A stretch of 64,000 nt of DNA from Panicum virgatum (taxonomy: Eukaryota; Streptophyta; Magnoliopsida; Poales; Poaceae). Positions within the stretch are counted from its first letter, which is position 1, and each line of letters opens with the position of its first letter. The notes under the pieces were generated by a model, which was not told the DNA's origin, did not search any database, and saw nothing but the letters and a program-made list of their open reading frames with translations. The DNA is taken from positions 20,756,913 to 20,820,912 of the forward strand of contig NC_053147.1 of assembly GCF_016808335.1 (NCBI RefSeq). The letters run 5' to 3'. Below, piece after piece: positions 23,969-33,628 of this stretch. The position numbers and the translations under genes were made by a program.

Positions 23969-25053
23969 TTCCCGCCAGTGAGGCCGGCAATGTAGGGCGT
24001 CGGCAGGTCGCTCCTCGTCTGGAAGTAGTACGCCCCCACCTCATCCTTCCCCTTCCCGGACTTCACCAGGACGAAGAAGTGGCGGAAGAGGATGACGCAG
24101 GGCCGTACCCCATGAACATCTCACATAGATGGACGAATATGGACGTCAGGAGGAGAGAGTGGGGCGTGAGGTGCTGGAGTTGGAGGCCGAAGTCTTCCAG
24201 CAGCAACAGCAGGAACGAAGAGACTGGCTGCCCCACGCCGGTGGAAATGTGCGAGATGAACAGCACAAATTCCCCGGCGTGCAGATTGCCGAGGGGAACC
24301 GAGCCTGCTCGAATCCCCCAGGCAGTCTCCTGTGGACTCCACCCTAGCAGGCGGCGCACCGTGTTCAGCTCCTCCTCGGTCTGGAAGTGACGGGGGCGAA
24401 CAAGGGACGCCATCTCACTGTGGAGGTGAGGAGCAATCTACGCAGGAGAGCAGGGGGCGAGGAGGCTCGAAGGCAAAGGGGCGCAAAGGTTGGAAGGAAG
24501 AAGGCGAATGCGAAAAAGTAACCGCGGTATGCGGTTCGTCCCTTTATGAAGCCAGACCCAACCGGCGCGCCCTGAACCGTCGCTGGAACCCAAGCGACGC
24601 TCACGCCTGGTGTTATCGCCTAGTCCATGACAAGGGGGCCCAGGCCCGCCTGTCAGGGAGGACGGGTAACAAACAAAGGTGTGAAAAGGCGGGATCTGAA
24701 CTGTCGCCCGCGCGGGAAGCGAGACGGAAGCTGAGCTGGCGTGCGCGCATTAAGCACTGGCATGACCAGGCTTTTCGGGAACTGCGCCGGTGGTAAATAT
24801 CCCATTTACTCCGGCCGCAACAATGCCGAGCCTCGCTCGCGTGACTAGGTGTACCACTGTATGTGGGGACCACGAGTCAGTAAGCCGTTGCGATGTGATG
24901 AGGCAGCGAAAAGCCCGATGGATGGTCAAAGCCGGTCAAAACTCCTCTAGTATGCATAGTCTAACACTAGAAGCTTCAAGTTATGAAGAGCCAAATCACA
25001 GTAGTGGCCCCAGCTGCGGGTTCGTCACCTCTCCCGAGGTGGGCCCGGGGGCC

Positions 25054-25529
25054 AATGTCGTTTTGTCGTTTTATCGTTTTAATAACCTTGGCGTTTTCTA
25101 CTGACTGAATGGCTGGGAGCCAAATGGGTGGTCACTGTCAGTTAACTTTTGCCACCAAATCCAACCATTTTGATTGTTCTTTGATTTTGTTCTTGCCAAA
25201 TTGTGGTTGCTGTGGTTGCCCCTGGTTGATGTATAGCCATCTAGCTGTATGCAATCATGTGAGATCTGATGTAGTTTGTTTGATTCATATTCCTTCAGTA
25301 ATTGTATCAAAGGGGTTCTTCAGCCTTTTCCCCTCAGCCTCCTCTTTTGTGTACATTACCCCTCTAGTAACCTTATTGAACAGACCAGATCCAGGCCGGT
25401 CCATTAAAAAATATTTGATGCTCCTGTTCTTTTCCTAAGCATGGGGTATCATAGTGATAAAAATATATTTACCAGAGAGAAAATATATAACAAATAAATA
25501 AATAAATAAGCATCTAACCTTAAGATATC
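25054..25529. other. Junction region downstream of the Ty3 element
   Basis: Directly after the polypurine tract the sequence changes to T-rich unique DNA (TTTTGTCGTTTTATCG) with no LTR and no methyltransferase continuation. No gene is visible. A short (AAAT)n run lies at about 25493-25508. Confidence 0.5.
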
Positions 25530-25532
25530 GTT

Positions 25533-25735
25533 AGACTCCAGCAATTGTACCACCAGTACCAGCTGTGCCAACGAAGGCATGCAGGGATCCTTTAGTTTGT
25601 TCCCATATCTCAGGACCAGTCCATTCATAATGTGCTCGGTAATTTGTCATATTCTCAAACTGGTCAGCAAAGAAACCTCCTTTTGAATCAGAACTCGGAT
25701 CACATCCTTTTGAATCAGAACTCGGATCACATGAA
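25533..25735 (-). pseudogene. Cysteine synthase-like PLP enzyme gene fragment
   Basis: Read on -, the frame gives [15 protein letters not shown], then [14 protein letters not shown], then [15 protein letters not shown]. This is the middle of the beta-substituted-alanine-synthase family (O-acetylserine (thiol)lyase-like, PLP fold type II). G-T-G-G-T is the PLP-phosphate-binding loop. The D-Q-F-E-N form and Ser-rich insert resemble the plant cysteine synthase-like protein of the At1g55880 type. Only this part is visible; the catalytic Lys exon is absent. The 27-base segment CCTTTTGAATCAGAACTCGG-onward is duplicated in tandem (25678-25731), adding nine residues in frame. It is probably a captured or left-over exon. 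Confidence 0.7.
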
Positions 25736-27340
25736 GTACTGGACGATTGAGTAGGGTCTTCTTGGTACGTGTTGTCGGTCGCGATGGAGGAGGGTATTCG
25801 TAGTACGTGCTTGCTTCCTGCTCTGACCTAGCAGGGTCGCGATTGAGCAACACTTTCAGTTGCTTTTCAGTAGTATTTCTAAATGTGCATGTGTTTGAGT
25901 TCCCTTCTGAGTCATAAATATATGACTGTCCTTTCTCTTTTGTTATAATCCAATGAATTGATGCAGAGAGTGACAGTTCATGTTAGCTTAGACAATTGGA
26001 GATATCATTAATAGTGCAATAACTTGTGAATTATCCATGAGCTAATAGGTGTGTAACAAATAATTAATCTTTTTTCCATTTGGTTCAATCGTTGTGTGTA
26101 ACTTTCTGCAATATGATTGAATCTGCAGCTCAAATATATTTGTGATAGAATTAATCTTTTAGTGATTCTAGGAGAGAACAGCATGACACATGAGAGATTG
26201 AATTGGCAAAGTGAGATTCAAAAGCAGCAGCTCCAAAGTGAGCAGTACCCTGAAGAAATAAACCTCGCTTTCATGTGATCTGTCACAATCCTTTTTTTTC
26301 CTTTTGATCGGGTGAGTTGGTGTGCATGCTGCATATAAATGCTCCTTCCTAAACCAAAACTGTAATTCCTGATTCTTTGGCAGAGCAAGCTGGAGGCAGG
26401 GTGTCTTTGTCAGAGCAAGCTGGAGGCAAGAGATTAATAAGACCAAAGAGCTTCTATATTGTAGAAAGGGCCAAGTCTGGTGTCAGGAAGAACATGTAAC
26501 TTAAGCATTTAGCTTGTGTTTTGGCAAAGGATCTGTTGATTCTCATGGAAACTTATTGTTTATGTTGCAAAAATTTGGTACTCGATGTTAGACCATATGT
26601 GTGTGTGCTTTTGATTTCTGATCAGCTAACTTCCTTAAGATTGTGAATTCGCTTATTGTCAGTCTGTCACTGAAAAGAGAAGCACATTTAGATACTTCTC
26701 TGAGATTTTCGTGTTTCCACAGATGATGGCACTGAAATTCTGTCGCACTCTTGTGTTCTTGTGAGTTCACTTCTCTGAATTTTTTCATGTGACAGGGCCT
26801 CGCACTCCTGCAGCATATCAGGTTCCGTGTTGTTTAAGAGCTTCATGTGTTTCCTCTTTTGCAGGGTGTCAAATCTTCTGTTCTGAGAGCTATGTTGGAA
26901 GACGCTAAACTGAAACATCATGAAAGTCATGTGTTTCCATCTTCAGCTAATATAAATAGCTTCATGCTTGTACTCTCCCATGTTTTCTCAGTTTCATCTA
27001 GAGAAGCTAACAAGAACGAACGTTGATCCATGTCTCAGTGAGCAGAAGATAGAGCACGGAAGACAATAAGTTCAGAGAAGCTAACGAGAAGCCAATAAGT
27101 TCAGAAGATAGAGCACGGAAGCCATGCACAGAAACCATGGATTGAGAAATGGATTCTAATGGATTGAATCCATGGACTGTCAAACAATTTAATTTGGTTT
27201 GGTTTGAAATTATACAATGGTTTGGTGTAGTTTGGATTATCAACGTGAAGGGTTGGATCGGATTGGGGGGACTTGACTTGTACGGTGGAAATGGATTGGT
27301 GGGGTTTCGGATGGGATTGTGGCCCATTTGCAGGTTTATG
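25736..27340. other. AT-rich intergenic DNA with short tandem duplications
   Basis: No convincing gene. Short direct duplications are visible: GCAGAGCAAGCTGGAGGCA-like units at about 26380-26430, and an AGATAGAGCACGGAAG-containing unit at about 27045-27122. A TATA-like TATAAATAG lies at about 26950. Nothing else can be supported. Confidence 0.4.
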
Positions 27341-28012
27341 CGGGTGCGGTAGGGTGAGTCTATTTATCGCGCGCGCGAGTGGAATCCAGCGCGTCGCACA
27401 AGGTCCTGTTCATCTTCTTCCTCAAGCTGTGTCGGCCGGACTTCGAGGAACGGGGTTTGCCGGGGGCGGTTGTGGCCACCGGCGACCTGAGAAGGTGGGG
27501 GGGGGGGGCAGGGTTGCGAGGGCGGCGCGGTGAGGCGACGGTGGGGGTGGGTTGCGAGGGCGGCGCAGCGAGGCGGCAGTGGAGGCGGGTTGCCAAGGCA
27601 GCGGCGGGGACGCCGCCGGCCGGCGGTGGATCTAGGGTTGGGGGTGATTAGCGACAGCAGTGGTGGAGGGCGGCGCGGAGGTGCCGGAGGGACGCCGGAG
27701 CCGGAGGACGCTGTGGATGGCGGGGGAGCAGCAGCGGGGCAGCCTTGTGCGACAGTATCGCGGCCAGGCGCGCGCGCTAGAAATAGACTTCCCCGCCAAA
27801 GGGGGAGTCTATTTGTCGCTTTATGCGACTTCACGCGATCGCGTCGCAGAAGCGTTCGCAGGAAGGCGGGCGCCGCGTGGACGGCACGCTGCGCGCGTGC
27901 GGAAGCAGACGCAGAAGGTTGGGCCCCAGCCCATCAAGCTAATTGGACGTACAATGTTAGGCCTGCTATTGGTTTCAGTTTATATTCACTTCAAAATTTC
28001 AAATTGATATGA
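27341..28012. other. GC-rich block, no assignable gene
   Basis: A G-rich stretch with a run of ten or more G at about 27496-27508 and long ORFs on both strands, which have low-complexity Gly/Arg/Pro composition and no family motif. The phrase GAGTCTATTTRTCGC occurs at both ends (about 27356 and 27808) and again, inverted, near 29950. A transposon relationship is possible but unproven. Confidence 0.35.
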
Positions 28013-29330
28013 AGAAATTGATAACTAAAAAGTTTCCAAAAAATATTTTGGATTTATGTTCACTTCAAAATGTTTGGAATCATTGAAACATTTCAGATTT
28101 GTTTGAAAATATTTTAGAGTATAATGAAAAAGAACTTTTCGAAATGTTTCGAATTTGCCAAAACATTTTAGATTTGTTCAGAAACATTTCAAATTTGTTT
28201 GAGAACATTTTAAAGTGTACTAAAAAATTGTTTAAAAAAGTTCCAAATAATTGTTAAACACTTCGAAATGTTTTACACAAAAAGGTTCCAAATAAATGTT
28301 GTTAAACATTTCGGAATGTTCCGAATTACTGAAAATATTTCAGATTTGTTTGGAAACAATTCAAAGTGTTCGGAATCATCAGAATAGATTTGTTTGAAGA
28401 CATTTTAGAGTGTTCGGAATCATTGAAACGAATGGGGAAGGTGGCCCATTAAGCTTATTGGGCTGAAATGTTAATTGAAAGCCTCTCATTTGTAGCGCTA
28501 GAAGCAAAAAAGCGAAATCGTGATCTACAAGTTCACTCCTACTTCTTCGTGTTTTTATGAAAAAATTCTAAATTTGTTTGAGAACAATTAACAGAGTTCT
28601 AAAACAAAATGCCGACAATGTTCTGAAATCAAGTCATGCACTTTTAATATTCTTGAACATTCAAAATTTGTTTGGAAATATTTCACAGTGTTCTGTGGAA
28701 ATGTTTACCCAAAAGGTTCCAAAAAAATGCTCATCAAACATTCTTAAAATTGTTTCTAAAACAAATTCCAAATTTGTTCGAGAACAATTGACAATGTTCT
28801 AGATAATTGCTGGAAATGTATGGAAATTGAAAAAAAGTTTTGCATATTTAAAATGCTCTTGAACATTCAAAATTTGTTTGGAAACATTTCAGAGTGTTCC
28901 GTGGAAACAATGTTTACCCAAAATGTTCCAAATAATCGAAAATGTTCTGAAACATTGCAAAGAGTTCTGCAGAAGATTTTTAATCAAAAAGTTTTCTAAA
29001 AATAAAATTCTAAATTTGTTTGAGCACAATTCACAGTGTTCCGAATAAAAAATGCCAAAAATGTTTGAAAAAAGTTTTGCACTTTTTAAAATGTTTCTGA
29101 ACATTAAAAACTGTTTGGAAACATTTCAAAATGTTGCATATATAATGCTTATCCAAAAAGTTCTCAAAAAATGTTGTTCGAAAAAAAAATCCAAATTGTT
29201 TGCAGAACAAATTCCAAATTTGTTCAAGAACATTTCATGTTGTTCTAAAGATATTGCGACGACAAAGACAACGGAAAAAATGAAATCCAAAGAAATCACC
29301 TATGAAATATGTATAACCTAGTTCGATATG
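28013..29330. repeat. Degenerate AT-rich tandem repeats
   Basis: About 1.3 kb built from diverged copies of phrases such as CATTCAAAATTTGTTTGGAA, CAGAGTGTTCCG and AAAAAGTTCCAAA. Good copies start near 28656, 28861 and 29100, spaced about 205-240 bases apart, with more diverged copies upstream. No coding sequence. Confidence 0.65.
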
Positions 29331-29481
29331 TAGTTTATATGTCTCCACGCTAAGGATTGGGGAAAAGGAACCAATAGAACTAAGAGGAGGAATGAGGAAG
29401 AATCGATGAATAATTACCTACCGATCAGAGCAGGATCATCATCAGAATGAGAGTGTGATGAGAAACTATATCCATTCATTA

Positions 29482-29747
29482 GGGCAGTCCCAACCCAGAC
29501 TCTACCATGGAGTCTAAATTTCCTATTTATTGTATTTTGTGATGTGGTAGTATATTTATGGAAGAGAGATGGAGAGAAATCAAGACTACAAGTTTTATTT
29601 AGACTCCAAGTCTTCACGCAAATCACGAATGAATGTGTGAGAGACAAGTTGGCCATATAAACTAAAGTAATACACTTTGCATTGGAAAACATAGTTTTTT
29701 GTGATATAGTCTTTGAGACTTAGACGGAGTCTGCATTGGGACTGCTC
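29482..29747. mobile_element. Tourist-type (PIF/Harbinger) MITE
   Basis: A 266-base element with terminal inverted repeats GGGCAGTCCCAA...TTGGGACTGCTC, flanked on both sides by the 3-bp target duplication TTA (29479-29481 and 29748-29750). The interior is AT-rich and non-coding. TTA duplication plus these ends is characteristic of Tourist/Harbinger MITEs. Confidence 0.8.
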
Positions 29748-29750
29748 TTA

Positions 29751-30169
29751 ATCGTCTAATAATCTCATCGTCAAAGAAGCTATCACCTCGTTGCTGTCGT
29801 TGGTGTGGAGAAGCGAACCAGTGATGAAGGAAAAAAAGAGGAACAGCGCTAACAGGGGCATCTTTCCGGCCTACGAAACTGAAACCAAGAAGACAAAACA
29901 AAAGGCGTAGCCGCTTCTGCGACGGTGCAACGAGCAGCCGCGCGCGCCACAAATAGACCCCGCCCTTTTGGCGCGCCTGGCCCCTGCTGCAGCATTGAAG
30001 GAACGGGGCAGTCAGGCAGTGCTCGGGTAGTTGGGTGCAACTGCAGAGCAAGGGGCACGCCACGGACCACGGCACGCCATTGAATATGCGGGCACGAGCT
30101 ATCCCCGTTTGCATTGGATCGGCAAGTCGGTTGCGCAGGCCATGGCAAGAGGGAGATTTATGCTGGCTG
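29751..30169. other. Intergenic DNA, no gene seen
   Basis: Mixed composition with a GC-rich patch at 29920-30010 (GCCGCGCGCGCCACAAATAGAC). No ORF with a family motif was found on either strand. Confidence 0.4.
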
Positions 30170-30478
30170 GGCCCCGTTTGGTTCCGATTCGATTCTAGTG
30201 CGGCCTCCGCACGGAGAACTAAATAAAATATATTTATAATTTTTTTTATGGATAGATTAATTTTTCGTGACGAATCTAATGATGATAATTAATTGATGAT
30301 TGACTACAGTGATAATACATTAACTATTCTCAAATCACGCGGTCAAATGTCTCATCAGAATCTTCAGAGTTCCTAACACGGAGGTTCTGAAGTTAGTTTT
30401 GTAAACTAATTTTGTTTGACACCGTAATTAGCGGTAAAAGTGTTACTATTTCCTAACATTCTATAAACCAAACAAGGC
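30170..30478. mobile_element. MITE, GGCCCCGTTTGGTT family
   Basis: The ends GGCCCCGTTTGGTT and AACCAAACAAGGC are inverted repeats. The interior has the ACGAATCTAATGATGATAATTAATTGATGATTGACTACAG-type AT-rich body common to this grass MITE family; GACGAATCTAATG is shared with the elements at 32163 and 35446. The target duplication is unclear. Confidence 0.55.
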
Positions 30479-31032
30479 ATATATGAAGAGTAGTTGCTGT
30501 AGCTGCTTGCTGCTGCTGCGCCGTTAATGAACTGGCCCGTGCGCGCGATGGAGCCATTGAATTGACAGGAAGGAAATCGTGATGGACCATACCCGCATCT
30601 ACATCCCGGTTCATGAAAGAACGACGTGGTCACCTGGCTGGCTCACGAAAGAACGACGTGGTTGCTAGTTGTTTTTAATGGTAAAGCAACACAAATGGGG
30701 TGCCTTTCCAACTCTGAATGGCTCCAAATTGCAAAAGAAACCGGATGTTACGTTACAACTAGACAGGCACTGATCGTAAAGATACTCTACAGATCACATG
30801 GAGGGCACCGAAACAACATGAGACACACTACATAAGCACGTCAGTAGGACGTCAAGGCCTTCTGATCTGTTTCAGACGGCGATACTAACCTGGGAGTAAT
30901 TTTTCTCCCGGGGTGTAAAAAGGACAACCCAGGGGAACGTTGCCACACGAGATTACTCACCAAATTACGCTGCTGCTACAGGAAAGCTGAGGCGGGGAGA
31001 CCGGAGACGGCGACGGCAGAGGATTAGCAGCG
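30479..31032. other. Intergenic DNA 3' of the MGCC protein gene
   Basis: Contains a short direct duplication (GAAAGAACGACGTGGT at about 30615 and 30648) and what is probably the 3' untranslated end of the minus-strand gene that stops at 31033. No separate gene is supported. Confidence 0.4.
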
Positions 31033-31920
31033 CTACAGGAAGATGAAGCACTCCATGGCCACCAGCGGGTTGTCCAGGGACTCCTTCCCCTCGCCGCCGC
31101 CGCCGGTGGCTGCGGCATTCTCCTCCTCCGCCAGCGGTGCGGGCTGTGGAGACGCGGAGCTCGCGGGCACGTCCGGCAGCTGCACCGGCGCCGAGAGCCG
31201 GGGAGGCGCGGCCGCCTCCTGCCCGCGCCGCGGCGACGCGCGGCCGCACGGCCTCGCCGGGACGGGCGGCTTACGTTGCGTGCCGGGGGTCGCGGCGGCG
31301 GCGGCACCCGCGCCCGCGCGGCGCTGCTCCTGCGTCCGCTTCGCCGCGGGCGACGGCGACCTCCGGCCCGGCCGCTCGCCGGTGTCGCGACGCCGCGGCG
31401 GGGGCGGCGGCGACGGCGACGCGCGCCCGCCGCCGCCACTAGCGCGACCGGCGCCTGGGACAGGGGAAGCGCCGCCACGGTCCCGCCTGGCGACGCGGGT
31501 GGCCTCGCCAGGCACGGCCGCCGCACGCTTCCTGGGCGCCGCCTTCGCAGGCGACCACTCGGGCCCCGCGGCGGTGGTCGCAGCCGAGGACTCGGACGCC
31601 ACCTCCGACTTCTCGTCGCCGGAGGGACCGGAACGGGTCGGCCCCACCGCCCGACGCGCTCTGGCACCGCTACCATCCTTCACCCTGGCACCGCCGACCT
31701 TCGCCTTGGCCACGGCCTCCAACGCCTCTTGCCCCGCCGCCGCGGCCACGCGCCTCGGCCTGGGCCTCGGCTTGGCCTTCGGGGTCTCCGAGAGCACCTC
31801 CTTGACCGTCTCCTCCTCCGGCGGCGGCGGCGGCGGGTCGCGCGCCTCCGACCGCCGCCGCGCAGCCTTCCCCACCGAGCCCGGCGACTCTTCGCACTTC
31901 TTGCTGACGCAGCAACCCAT
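31033..31920 (-). CDS. Predicted N-myristoylated proline/arginine-rich protein
   Basis: A single exon of 295 codons. The N-terminus M-G-C-C-V-S-K-K is a textbook N-myristoylation signal (Gly2) with two adjacent Cys for palmitoylation, so plasma-membrane attachment is predicted. The middle is disordered: Pro runs (residues about 29-34), Arg/Ala/Pro-rich basic segments, and P-P-P-P-P-R-R-R near 172-180. The C-terminus ends S-L-D-N-P-L-V-A-M-E-C-F-I-F-L. This resembles a family of uncharacterised plant proteins, often labelled 'serine/arginine repetitive matrix-like', that share an MGCC start and a conserved N-P-L-V-x-x-E-C-F-I-F-L end. The start is fixed by the MGCC motif. A long + ORF over the same span is a GC shadow. 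The molecular role is unknown. Confidence 0.8.
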   Translation of the reverse strand: MGCCVSKKCEESPGSVGKAARRRSEARDPPPPPPEEETVKEVLSETPKAKPRPRPRRVAAAAGQEALEAVAKAKVGGARVKDGSGARARRAVGPTRSGPSGDEKSEVASESSAATTAAGPEWSPAKAAPRKRAAAVPGEATRVARRDRGGASPVPGAGRASGGGGRASPSPPPPPRRRDTGERPGRRSPSPAAKRTQEQRRAGAGAAAAATPGTQRKPPVPARPCGRASPRRGQEAAAPPRLSAPVQLPDVPASSASPQPAPLAEEENAAATGGGGEGKESLDNPLVAMECFIFL

Positions 31921-32162
31921 TGCCTCCCTTGTCCTGCTTCGCGCTTCCTGCAGAGTGCAGTGCTAGGCAGCCATTTCCCGCGAGCTTCTTGGTGGTGTGG
32001 AGGGAAGGGGGAGGAGGGGGTAGTTTGGGAACGGAAGCCCCGGCGAGAGAGTCGAGGGGAGTGTGGCGTTGGGTTTCCCTCCGTTGTGCTTTGAGTTGTG
32101 TGGGAGCAGAGCCGCTGTGGTGGGAGACCGGGAGTCAAAAGGGCCGGGCCAGTCACTGCTCA

Positions 32163-32508
32163 GGCCGTGTTTAGATGGTGTAAACGCAAAACATAATTTT
32201 TTTATAAATTACTTACAAGATATATTAAATATAATCAAAAAATAAATTATATTATACAAATGGATTGTAAATCGTGAGACGAATCTAATGAGTCTAATTA
32301 GAACGTGATTAGACACTAAATTACTACAGTAATGCTATAATAAATCTACTCTAATGATGGATTAATTAGGCTCAATAGATTCGTCTCGTAGTTTACAGAC
32401 GAGATCTGTAATTAGTTTTGTGATTAATCTACATTTAATACTTCAAATATTGAAGATTTCCTTCCAAAAACACAAAAACGCAAAATGCAAAGTGATCTAA
32501 ACACACCC
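32163..32508. mobile_element. MITE with TCA target duplication
   Basis: 346 bases with inverted ends GGCCGTGTTTAGAT...ATCTAAACACACCC, flanked by the same trinucleotide TCA (32160-32162 and 32509-32511). The interior has GAGACGAATCTAATGAGTC and ATTCGTCTCGTAGTTTACA in inverted arrangement, typical of a large grass MITE family. It lies just upstream of the MGCC protein gene, in its promoter region. Confidence 0.75.
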
Positions 32509-32511
32509 TCA

Positions 32512-33459
32512 CTAGTAGCGACCAGAGTTTGTTATCTCTGAAGCGTGCTTAAATTAATCAGTTTGAGTTGTCCATCAGTGAAGTGGATTTGCAATCTGTA
32601 TAGTACCAACAAAGTCTGTAAAAAAATGTGTAATCAGATGAGAACTGGGACATCTCTAGCTCCAAGATCTTTAGAAACATGGCATGCATATCTTCAGAAA
32701 TGCTTGGAATTAGAGCAATGTGGACATGTAAGGTGTTTGTTTAAACATTTTGTAAATTATATAATCGTTGAGTTAGCCGTCCGGTAGGTCCTAGTAAGTC
32801 AAAAACAGAGTCGTGGGCTAGTTGTGTAATCGACTTAAGATAAATGTTTAGTGTTTTAAATAATGGAATATAGGATTTAGGAGAAGCCTTCTCCTCCCAC
32901 TCTAATAGCTTACTATCAACTATATATATGTACCTTCTTATCCTGGAAGAAAAAGGAGGCACGAGAGGCACCCTGCCGTTTCAACGTATTAGCAGTTGCC
33001 ATGTGTTGCAATCTTTTTTTTTTAACCGTCCTTTACCTTCTGTTGCGGTTATGGGCCGTTTTGCAGCCTGCTTTGCTATTGGACTGTTCTCGCGATCGAA
33101 CCAAGTCCGTGTTGGATTATCATGTGTGACGTTATCCCTACCATTTTGTAACACTGCCATTGACTTGTGTAGTACGAAGTCTGCAACAAGTAAGAGAGAC
33201 AGGTGATAAAAGACCTTCTACACCGCTATCAGTATTGATTTGTCTCCCAGACAAGTTTCAGTGTATAGTTTTATTGCATAGTTACGAAGATAGAGAATTT
33301 AGTAACCGAACTGGATGAATATCGCGGGGATGGAATTCCTATCTCATCTCTCATAAAACTCTCCCTTGTCTCTCTTCATGGTAACCCTACCATATCAGCA
33401 AAATTGCAGATATGGCATAAAGTTAATAGTACATATAAAACTCCTTGTGAAACGTTCAC
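32512..33459. other. Intergenic DNA, no gene seen
   Basis: AT-rich sequence with only short unrelated ORFs on both strands. No family motif, RNA gene or clear transposon end was recognised. Confidence 0.4.
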
Positions 33460-33628
33460 TCAGGCCACATTTAGTTCCCCAAAATTTTCCTACAGTACCC
33501 ATCACATCAAATCTTCAGATACATATGCATGGAGCATTAAATACAGTTAAAAATAACTAAATACACAGTTTAACTATAAACGACGAGAGGAATCTTTTAA
33601 GCCTAATTAGTCCATGATTAGACATTAA

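Larger units (their letters stand above)
15270..24413 (-). pseudogene. Antisense gene (aORF) of the Ty3 element, split by two insertions
   Basis: Read on -, the gene starts at ATG 24411-24413 (M-A-S-L-V-R-P-R-H-F-Q-T-E-E-E-L). It continues through hydrophobic L-L-L-L-L-E-D-F-G-L-Q-L and P-Y-I-A-G-L-T-G-G near 23985, a pattern I associate with the plant 'putative gypsy-type transposon' domain. It resumes at about 19263 (Y-Q-E-A-L-E-V-L-V-R-A-M-T-G-E), passes through Ser/Pro/Ala-rich sequence, a predicted intron (18396-18472) and a coiled coil (about 17700-17200), and ends at TAG 15270-15272 after E-T-E-A-T-A-R-E-S-V. Removing the solo LTR plus one TSD rejoins the coiled-coil frame exactly (Q-E-A-A then Q-E-A-V). 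About 200 codons seem to be lost at the larger insertion. Function is unknown; related antisense genes occur in some large grass Ty3 elements. Confidence 0.7.
6998..25053 (+). mobile_element. Large decayed Ty3/gypsy LTR retrotransposon with antisense gene
   Basis: This composite element starts with a 5' LTR (6998-8058), a primer-binding region, gag, protease, reverse transcriptase, RNase H and integrase on + (8116-13770), a repeat-rich spacer, and an antisense gene on - (24413 down to 15270). The order PR-RT-RH-INT is that of Ty3/gypsy elements. The purine-rich stretch GTGGGCCCGGGGGCC at about 25036-25050 looks like the polypurine tract. It is followed by AATGTCG and then unrelated DNA, so nearly the whole 3' LTR is missing. 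Two younger elements are nested in it (15633-17192 and about 19264-23968). Many stops and at least one frameshift show that it is inactive. Confidence 0.85.

Noticed and set aside
31043..31966. Long + strand ORFs over the MGCC gene
   Set aside because: Low-complexity Ala/Arg/Pro shadows. The minus frame has the MGCC start and conserved C-terminus.
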